Positions 7,933-13,818 of a DNA stretch of 13,818 nucleotides are shown one piece after another. Numbering within the stretch: position 1 is the stretch's first letter; each line of letters starts with the position of its first letter. The position numbers and the translations under genes were made by a program. Under the pieces are notes generated by a model. The model was not told the origin of the DNA. It saw nothing but the letters and a program-made list of their open reading frames with translations, and did no database searches. Source of the DNA: Thiotrichaceae bacterium (GTDB lineage Bacteria; Pseudomonadota; Gammaproteobacteria; Thiotrichales; Thiotrichaceae); NCBI GenBank assembly GCA_027024625.1, contig JALVRY010000276.1, forward strand, positions 1 through 13,818, written 5' to 3'.

Positions 7933-7965
7933 ACCATAAGCAAGCGTGATCAGCTTGCTTATGGT
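7933..7965 (+). other. Long perfect hairpin in the rpoB-rpoC spacer
   Basis: ACCATAAGCAAGC (7933-7945) pairs perfectly over 13 bp with GCTTGCTTATGGT (7953-7965) around the 7-nt loop GTGATCA. It ends 32 nt before the rpoC ATG and 20 nt before its Shine-Dalgarno. The next bases are CGTTGCAAAA, so there is no T-run and termination is unlikely. It may be an RNA processing or stability element; the function is unknown. Confidence 0.6.
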
Positions 7966-7997
7966 CGTTGCAAAATACAGCAGGCGGAAGAGAAAGA

Positions 7998-10900
7998 ATG
8001 AAAGATTTACTAAATATCTTTAAACAAGAGAAAGAGTCTGAAGAGTTTGATGCCATCCGTGTTGGGTTGACATCACCTGAAGTTATCCGTTCCTGGTCTT
8101 ATGGCGAAGTAAAAAAGCCGGAGACAATTAACTATCGAACATTTAAACCAGAGCGTGATGGTCTATTCTGTGCCAAAATTTTTGGACCCGTAAAAGACTA
8201 TGAATGTCTTTGTGGTAAGTATAAACGCCTAAAACATCGTGGTGTAATCTGTGAGAAGTGTGGTGTTGAAGTAACGCAAACTAAGGTACGCCGTGATCGT
8301 ATGGCTCATATTGAGTTAGCGTGTCCTGTTGCACATATTTGGTTTTTGAAATCGTTACCATCACGTATTGGTTTGTTGTTGGATATGACTTTACGTGATA
8401 TTGAACGTGTGCTCTATTTTGAGGCATTTGTTGTTATTGAGCCGGGTATGACAACGCTAGAGCGTGGCGATTTAATGACAGATGAAACTTATCTTGAAGC
8501 GCTTGAAGAATTTGGTGATGAGTTTGAAGCGAAAATGGGTGCAGAAGCGGTTTTAAAACTGCTTGAAAATGTAAACCTTAAAGATGAGGCGGAGCAGTTA
8601 CGTGAAGATGCGACACAGACTAAGTCGGAAACTAAGTTAAAACGTATCGGAAAGCGGTTGAAGTTAGTTGAAAACTTTATGGAATCTGGTAATAAGCCAG
8701 AATGGTTAATATTGAAAGTATTACCGGTATTACCACCTGATTTGCGTCCGTTGGTTCCTTTGGATGGTGGTCGTTTTGCAACATCTGATCTTAATGATTT
8801 ATACCGCCGTGTAATCAATAGAAATAATCGCCTTAATCGTCTGTTAGAGTTAAATGCTCCTGATATTATTGTGCGTAATGAAAAACGGATGTTACAGGAG
8901 GCGGTCGATGCATTATTAGATAATGGTCGCCGTGGTCGTGCAATTACAGGTTCCAATAAACGCCCATTAAAATCTCTGTCAGATATGATCAAAGGGAAGC
9001 AAGGTCGTTTCCGTCAGAATCTACTGGGTAAGCGTGTTGACTACTCGGGTCGTTCGGTGATCGTGGTTGGTCCTACGCTTAGATTGCATCAATGTGGTCT
9101 GCCTAAAAAGATGGCGCTTGAGTTATTTAAGCCATTTATCTTTGGTAAATTACAGCGTCGTGGTTTGGCTACAACAATCAAGGCAGCTAAAAAATTAGTA
9201 GAGCGTGAAACAGCCGATGTTTGGGAGATTCTCGAAGGGGTTATTCGTGAACATCCCATCATGCTTAACCGTGCACCGACATTACACCGTTTGGGAATAC
9301 AGGCATTTGAGCCGGTCTTGATCGAGGGTAAGGCAATTCAATTGCATCCATTGGTTTGTGCTGCTTTTAACGCAGACTTTGATGGTGATCAGATGGCGGT
9401 ACACGTGCCACTGTCAATTGAGGCACAGTTAGAGGCTCGAGCCTTGATGATGGCATCAAATAATGTATTGGCTCCTGCCAGTGGTGATCCAATTATCGTC
9501 CCATCTCAAGATATTGTATTGGGCTTGTACTACATGACGCGCATTTCTGCTGATGCAAAAGGTACTGGTATGATCATCTCTGGTCCAGAAGAAGCGCTAC
9601 GTGCTTATGAAACTGGGCAGGTCAGCTTGCATGCGAAGGTCAAAGCACGCATTCGAGAGTGTTTGAAAGATGAAAATGGTGTTCTTCAAGAGAAAAAGAC
9701 GGTTGTAGATACAACAATTGGGCGTGTTATTTTAAGTAAGATTTTGCCGGATGGTTTGCCGTTTGAAATTTTGAATACGGTGCTTAAAAAGAAAGCAATT
9801 TCTAACTTGATTAATCAAGCTTATCGCTATGTTGGTCTCAAAAGTACCGTTATTTTTGCTGACCAGTTAATGTATACGGGTTACAAATATGCAACGCGTG
9901 CAGGTGTTTCATTTTGTGCGGGTGATATGGCGATTCCTGTTGATAAGGCAGATATAATAGCGGAGGCTGAAGCTGACGTAAAAGAAATTGAAAATCAATA
10001 CTCTACAGGTTTAGTCACACAGGGTGAGCGTTACAATAAAGTCATCGATATTTGGACAAGAACTAATGATCGTGTTGCGAAAGCTATGATGGATGGCATT
10101 GGTTCGGAGGAGGTCGTTGATAGTGATGGAAATACGGTAACACAAGATTCATTCAACTCGATTTATATGATGGCCGATTCTGGTGCTCGTGGTTCTGCTG
10201 CGCAGATTAGGCAGCTTGCAGGAATGCGTGGTTTGATGGCTAAGCCTGATGGGTCGATTATCGAAACGCCAATCACCTCAAATTTCCGTGAAGGCTTAAA
10301 TGTACTTCAGTACTTTATTTCAACTCACGGTGCTCGTAAGGGTCTTGCAGATACAGCACTAAAAACAGCTAACTCGGGTTACTTAACACGTCGTTTGGTT
10401 GATGTTGCTCAAGATATGGTGGTAACAGAGGAGGATTGTGGTACTGAAAACGGTCTGGTTCTCAAGGCAATCATTGAGGGTGGTGACGTTGTTTTGCCTC
10501 TTGGTGATCGTGTTCTAGGTCGTGTTGCAGCAACTGATGTTGAGAAAAATGGAAAAGTCATCTTTCCAGCGGGTACATTATTCGATGAAGATTTGGTTGA
10601 AGAGTTAGAAAAGCAGGCAATCGATGAGGTGCGTGTTCGCTCAGCAATAACCTGTGAAAATAGACATGGTATTTGTGCATCTTGTTATGGTAGAGACCTT
10701 GCTCGTGGTCATAAAGTAAATATTGGTGAGGCAGTTGGAGTTATTGCAGCTCAATCAATTGGTGAGCCTGGTACACAGCTAACAATGCGTACTTTCCACA
10801 TTGGTGGGGCGGCCAGTCGTGCGGCAGCAGATAATAATATTACCGTTCGCTCTGCGGGAACGGTTGAGTTAATCAATTCAAAAACAGTAACCAATAAAGA

Positions 10901-12179
10901 AGGTCACTTGGTTGCCGTATCTCGTTCATGTGAATTAAGTGTTTCGGATGAAGATGGTCGAGAGCGTGAGCGTTATAAGGTTCCGTATGGTGCAATTATT
11001 ACTGTGCAGAATGGTGATAAGGCTGAAGCGGGTCAGGAGATCGCACATTGGGATCCACATACACACCCAATTATCAATGAGGTGGCGGGTAGAGTGCAAT
11101 TTGCTGACTTTACTGATTCAACTATTGAAACAAGAATTGATGATATTACAGGTCTGACATCAACCGTTGTGAAAGATGTGTTGGCTCGTGGTGCAGGTGG
11201 TAAGGATCTCCGTCCAACGATTCGTTTGGTTGATGAATCTGGAGAGTCGTTATTCTTTGAGGATAGTGCTGTCCCGGTACAGTACCCGTTGGTAGGTGGA
11301 GCGGTTGTTAACCTTCAAAACGGTGCGATGGCAGAGGTTGGTGATGTGCTTGCTCGCTTACCTCAGGAGTCTTCTACTACGCGTGATATTACGGGTGGTT
11401 TACCTCGAGTTGCTGACCTGTTTGAAGCAAGAAAGCCAAAAGATCAAGCGGTAATGGCGGAGGCATCTGGTACTGTCTCCTTCGGTAAGGAAACGAAAGG
11501 AAAGCAACGCCTTATTATCACTGATAAGCAAGGTGTAGCTCATGAGGAGCTAATTCCTAAGTGGAGAAAAGTTAACGTATTCGAAGGTGAACAGGTCGAA
11601 AAGGGTGATGTGGTCGTAGATGGTGAGCGTAGCCTCCATGATATCTTGCGATTGCTAGGTCCTATCGTATTGGCGGATCACCTAGTTAATGAAATACAGG
11701 ATGTGTATCGTTTGCAGGGTGTGGGAATCAATGATAAGCATATCGAGGTTATAAATCGCCAGATGATGCGAAAAGTTGAAATTCGAGATAGCGGTGAAAG
11801 CCGTTTCCTAAAAGGCGAACAGACGGATCATTGGCGTGTGCTTGAGGAAAATGAGAGATTGGAAGCTGCTGGTAAACTCCCTGCGCAATACGAGCGTTTG
11901 TTGCTAGGTATTACAAAGGCATCTCTGGTAACTGACTCCTTTATCTCTGCGGCTTCTTTCCAAGAAACAACTCGAGTATTGACTGAGGCGTCCGTGAGGG
12001 GGGCTCGTGATGATCTGCGTGGTTTGAAAGAGAATGTAATTGTTGGTCGTTTAATACCAGCAGGAACAGGCTTAACGCATCACAGAGAGCGTCAAAAGCA
12101 AAAGATAAACCCAAATGTCGAAATGCCAATCATGCCAGTTGTATCGGATGAGGCATCTGTGTCAAACGCAGAAGAGTAA
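7998..12179 (+). CDS. rpoC: DNA-directed RNA polymerase subunit beta'
   Basis: Beta' carries the catalytic Mg ion of RNA polymerase. From this ATG the product has 1393 residues (E. coli 1407). Visible elements are the first zinc site with Cys70, Cys72, Cys85 and Cys88; the catalytic NADFDGD motif with Asp460, Asp462 and Asp464; the second zinc site with Cys814, Cys886, Cys893 and Cys896; [20 protein letters not shown] in the trigger-loop region; and [21 protein letters not shown] near the C terminus. The reading frame is open from a TTG at 7968, but ATG 7998 is chosen because it gives the conserved MKDLL start and has GGAAGAG (7986-7992) 5 nt upstream. It is probably cotranscribed with rpoB. 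The C-terminal tail differs from E. coli, as is usual. Confidence 0.99.
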   Translation: MKDLLNIFKQEKESEEFDAIRVGLTSPEVIRSWSYGEVKKPETINYRTFKPERDGLFCAKIFGPVKDYECLCGKYKRLKHRGVICEKCGVEVTQTKVRRDRMAHIELACPVAHIWFLKSLPSRIGLLLDMTLRDIERVLYFEAFVVIEPGMTTLERGDLMTDETYLEALEEFGDEFEAKMGAEAVLKLLENVNLKDEAEQLREDATQTKSETKLKRIGKRLKLVENFMESGNKPEWLILKVLPVLPPDLRPLVPLDGGRFATSDLNDLYRRVINRNNRLNRLLELNAPDIIVRNEKRMLQEAVDALLDNGRRGRAITGSNKRPLKSLSDMIKGKQGRFRQNLLGKRVDYSGRSVIVVGPTLRLHQCGLPKKMALELFKPFIFGKLQRRGLATTIKAAKKLVERETADVWEILEGVIREHPIMLNRAPTLHRLGIQAFEPVLIEGKAIQLHPLVCAAFNADFDGDQMAVHVPLSIEAQLEARALMMASNNVLAPASGDPIIVPSQDIVLGLYYMTRISADAKGTGMIISGPEEALRAYETGQVSLHAKVKARIRECLKDENGVLQEKKTVVDTTIGRVILSKILPDGLPFEILNTVLKKKAISNLINQAYRYVGLKSTVIFADQLMYTGYKYATRAGVSFCAGDMAIPVDKADIIAEAEADVKEIENQYSTGLVTQGERYNKVIDIWTRTNDRVAKAMMDGIGSEEVVDSDGNTVTQDSFNSIYMMADSGARGSAAQIRQLAGMRGLMAKPDGSIIETPITSNFREGLNVLQYFISTHGARKGLADTALKTANSGYLTRRLVDVAQDMVVTEEDCGTENGLVLKAIIEGGDVVLPLGDRVLGRVAATDVEKNGKVIFPAGTLFDEDLVEELEKQAIDEVRVRSAITCENRHGICASCYGRDLARGHKVNIGEAVGVIAAQSIGEPGTQLTMRTFHIGGAASRAAADNNITVRSAGTVELINSKTVTNKEGHLVAVSRSCELSVSDEDGRERERYKVPYGAIITVQNGDKAEAGQEIAHWDPHTHPIINEVAGRVQFADFTDSTIETRIDDITGLTSTVVKDVLARGAGGKDLRPTIRLVDESGESLFFEDSAVPVQYPLVGGAVVNLQNGAMAEVGDVLARLPQESSTTRDITGGLPRVADLFEARKPKDQAVMAEASGTVSFGKETKGKQRLIITDKQGVAHEELIPKWRKVNVFEGEQVEKGDVVVDGERSLHDILRLLGPIVLADHLVNEIQDVYRLQGVGINDKHIEVINRQMMRKVEIRDSGESRFLKGEQTDHWRVLEENERLEAAGKLPAQYERLLLGITKASLVTDSFISAASFQETTRVLTEASVRGARDDLRGLKENVIVGRLIPAGTGLTHHRERQKQKINPNVEMPIMPVVSDEASVSNAEE

Positions 12180-12288
12180 GATGGTTTCTGAGTATGAGTA
12201 AGTCTTGTTTTGTGTACTTTGAATAGAGTGTACTAAATAAGCAAGTGTAAACAGTAAATTGCAGATATATTCTGTTGGTTTGAGGTGA

Positions 12289-12324
12289 AGGGGCTCCAGT
12301 TATTTGATTGCTGAGTCCTTGTCT
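12289..12324 (+). terminator. Possible rpoBC operon terminator
   Basis: About 110 nt after rpoC, AGGGGCTC (12289-12296) pairs with GAGTCCTT (12313-12320) with two G-U pairs. A further AG/CT (12298-12299/12311-12312) forms above a bulged C, with an 11-nt loop. The tail is only moderately T-rich (TTGTCTTT, 12319-12326). It is the best terminator-like structure between rpoC and the str promoter, but the broken T-run makes it weak. Termination could instead be Rho-dependent, or transcription may run into rpsL. Confidence 0.35.
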
Positions 12325-12399
12325 TTCCTGATTATTAGCTATGATCTCTATCGATTAACATTAAAGATAGAATTATATAAGAAAAAGCTAAATCATTAC

Positions 12400-12428
12400 T
12401 TGACAGTAAATGCTTCGATCAATAGAAT
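12400..12428 (+). promoter_or_regulatory. Strong sigma70 promoter of the str operon (rpsL-rpsG-fusA)
   Basis: A perfect -35 box TTGACA (12400-12405) is followed by an exact 17-bp spacer and the -10 box TAGAAT (12423-12428, 5 of 6 matches). Upstream, 12361-12398 is very AT-rich with A-tracts (AAAAA about 12382-12386), like an UP element. The predicted transcription start is near 12435, which gives a leader of about 105 nt before rpsL. The stretch between -10 and start, TCTGCG, is fairly GC-rich, as in stringently controlled promoters; that control is inference. This is by far the best promoter match I found in the window. Confidence 0.85.
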
Positions 12429-12445
12429 TCTGCGACCTTTGACAG

Positions 12446-12464
12446 ACCGATTAATTCGGTTTTT
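12446..12464 (+). terminator. Short hairpin with T-run at the 5' end of the str transcript
   Basis: ACCGA (12446-12450) pairs with TCGGT (12456-12460) around TTAAT, followed by a run of five T (12460-12464). The form is that of an intrinsic terminator, but the stem is only 5 bp with three G-C pairs. It would lie about 11-30 nt into the predicted transcript. It may be a weak attenuator or pause site, or a 5'-end stabilising stem. Confidence 0.35.
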
Positions 12465-12468
12465 GTTG

Positions 12469-12511
12469 GGAAACGATGTACTAAAGCCAGTGGCATATTG
12501 GTTTTGTTTCC
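12469..12511 (+). promoter_or_regulatory. Nested stem in the rpsL 5' leader
   Basis: GGAAAC (12469-12474) pairs with GTTTCC (12506-12511). Stacked directly inside on the 3' side, AAAGCC (12483-12488) pairs with GGTTTT (12500-12505, one G-U pair), leaving an 8-nt bulge at 12475-12482 and an 11-nt loop. It ends 28 nt before the rpsL ATG. Its role is unknown; it could be a control site for the str operon. Confidence 0.4.
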
Positions 12512-12539
12512 TTTATTTATTGCAAGAGAATAAAATTCA

Positions 12540-12914
12540 ATGGCAACGATTAACCAGTTGGTGCGTAAGCCACGTAAGCGCAAAGTAGAAAAGAGTAATG
12601 TTCCAGCATTGGAAGCATGTCCTCAACGTCGTGGAGTGTGTACGCGTGTATATACAACAACACCAAAGAAACCAAACTCAGCGATGAGGAAGGTTGCTCG
12701 TGTTCGTTTAACAAACGGGTATGAAGTAACGAGTTATATTGGTGGTGAAGGGCATAACCTTCAGGAGCACTCGGTGATTCTGATTCGTGGTGGTCGTGTT
12801 AAAGACCTTCCAGGTGTGCGTTATCATACTGTTCGCGGTAATTTGGATACTCAAGGTGTTCAAGATCGTAAACAAGGTCGTTCCAAGTATGGAACAAAAC
12901 GTCCTAAGAAATAA
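12540..12914 (+). CDS. rpsL: 30S ribosomal protein S12
   Basis: S12 lies at the decoding centre of the 30S subunit and affects accuracy. The product has 124 residues, as in E. coli. It has [20 protein letters not shown] and [20 protein letters not shown]. Lys43 (counting Met) and Lys88 are both wild type, which predicts streptomycin sensitivity at this gene; Asp89 is the residue that RimO methylthiolates in E. coli. The ATG has only a modest Shine-Dalgarno (AAGAG, 12524-12528, about 11 nt upstream). Transcription probably comes from the promoter at 12400-12428. rpsG follows after 12 nt. Confidence 0.99.
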   Translation: MATINQLVRKPRKRKVEKSNVPALEACPQRRGVCTRVYTTTPKKPNSAMRKVARVRLTNGYEVTSYIGGEGHNLQEHSVILIRGGRVKDLPGVRYHTVRGNLDTQGVQDRKQGRSKYGTKRPKK

Positions 12915-13397
<483 letters not shown>

Positions 13398-13425
13398 GCT
13401 CATAACGAGTTAAAGAGGAAGAGTC

Positions 13426-13818
13426 ATGGCTCGCACAACGCCGCTAGAGCGATATCGGAATGTCGGTATTATGGCTCACATTGATGCGGGCAAGACAACA
13501 ACAACAGAGCGTATTCTGTTTTACACTGGAGTCTCTCATAAGATAGGTGAGGTTCACGATGGTGCTGCAACCATGGATTGGATGGAGCAGGAGCAGGAGC
13601 GCGGCATTACGATTACATCGGCGGCAACTACCTGTTTTTGGTCAGGTATGGAGCAGCAGCTCGATAAGCATCGGATAAACATCATTGATACTCCAGGGCA
13701 TGTTGACTTCACAATAGAAGTTGAGCGCTCTTTGAGGGTGTTGGATGGTGCGGTTGCGGTGTTCTGTGCGGTTGGTGGTGTAGAGCCACAATCGGAAACA
13801 GTTTGGCGGCAAGCGAAT
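13426..13818 (+). CDS. fusA: Elongation factor G, N-terminal part (runs off the window)
   Basis: EF-G is the GTPase that drives tRNA-mRNA translocation and, with RRF, ribosome recycling. The first 131 codons are present. They show [16 protein letters not shown], the P-loop AHIDAGKTT (about 17-25), the switch I motif RGITI (about 59-63), DTPGH (G3), and [16 protein letters not shown] at the window edge. The ATG has GAGGA (13415-13419) at 6 nt and lies 28 nt after rpsG, the standard str-operon order. Codon use differs from its neighbours: of nine Arg codons only one is CGT (three CGC, three CGG, one CGA, one AGG), while rpsL and rpsG use mostly CGT, and six of 11 Ala codons are GCG. Identity as EF-G is clear; a second EF-G copy elsewhere cannot be excluded. 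Confidence 0.97.
   Translation, partial: MARTTPLERYRNVGIMAHIDAGKTTTTERILFYTGVSHKIGEVHDGAATMDWMEQEQERGITITSAATTCFWSGMEQQLDKHRINIIDTPGHVDFTIEVERSLRVLDGAVAVFCAVGGVEPQSETVWRQAN

Noticed and set aside
7933..7965. The 13-bp rpoB-rpoC hairpin as an intrinsic terminator
   Set aside because: No T-run follows the stem, and stopping here would separate two subunits needed in equal amounts.
7968..7997. Ten-codon extension of rpoC from TTG 7968
   Set aside because: The TTG lies 3 nt after the long spacer hairpin without a suitable Shine-Dalgarno. ATG 7998 gives the conserved MKDLL N terminus and has GGAAGAG at the right distance.
12212..12234. Direct repeat GTGTACT at 12212-12218 and 12228-12234
   Set aside because: A 7-bp repeat with 16-bp period and no link to a promoter or gene; probably chance.
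12319..12345. Second promoter-like pair TTGTCT-15 bp-TATGAT upstream of rpsL
   Set aside because: The spacer is too short and the -35 is weak compared with the near-consensus promoter 80 bp downstream.
12304..12588. Open frame of 94 codons with a TTG start in the rpoC-rpsL spacer
   Set aside because: It has no ribosome-binding site and no recognisable protein features, runs into rpsL in another frame, and covers the str promoter. It is a chance open frame.

Overview
The window is a block of core information-processing genes, all on the + strand: the 3' part of a tRNA-Trp gene, secE-nusG, rplK-rplA, rplJ-rplL, rpoB-rpoC, then rpsL-rpsG and the first 131 codons of fusA. Gene order and protein sequences point to a gammaproteobacterium. 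RpoB and RpoC align with the E. coli proteins over their whole length and carry the proteobacterial insertion domains. The DNA is moderately AT-rich by eye, with strong use of CGT for Arg in most genes. A marine or Thiotrichales-like lineage is possible, but I cannot fix genus or family from the sequence alone.

Layout. 1-66: tRNA-Trp (anticodon CCA), cut at its 5' end by the window edge. 138-1060: secE and nusG, 20 nt apart. 1079-1103: a compact two-helix element before rplK that looks like the L1 autoregulatory site. 1118-2246: rplK and rplA, 1 nt apart. 2247-2524: a 278-nt, highly structured leader, the expected place for L10-(L12)4 feedback control. 2525-3456: rplJ and rplL. 3457-3708: a spacer with a good candidate attenuator between the ribosomal-protein and RNA polymerase genes. 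3709-12179: rpoB and rpoC, with two tandem hairpins in the 95-nt spacer. 12180-12539: the rpoC-rpsL spacer, which holds a near-consensus sigma70 promoter for the str operon. 12540-13818: rpsL, rpsG and partial fusA.

The genes make the transcription-translation machinery: the beta and beta' subunits of RNA polymerase, the factor NusG, parts of the ribosomal stalk and GTPase centre (L10, L7/L12, L11), the L1 stalk, 30S proteins S12 and S7, elongation factor G, and the Sec translocon subunit SecE. The visible control elements fit the known logic of such operons: L1 and L10 feedback on translation, and attenuation to lower polymerase output relative to ribosomal proteins.

I see no mobile element, CRISPR array, defence system or unknown protein-coding gene. 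The parts worth a second look are in the non-coding spacers and in a few departures from the E. coli pattern: one CATCTA complementary to three TAGATG copies in the rplJ leader, an insertion of about 33 residues in RpoB, twin hairpins between rpoB and rpoC, a 12-nt rpsL-rpsG gap too short for the E. coli-type S7 control site, and a start of fusA whose codon use is unlike its neighbours.
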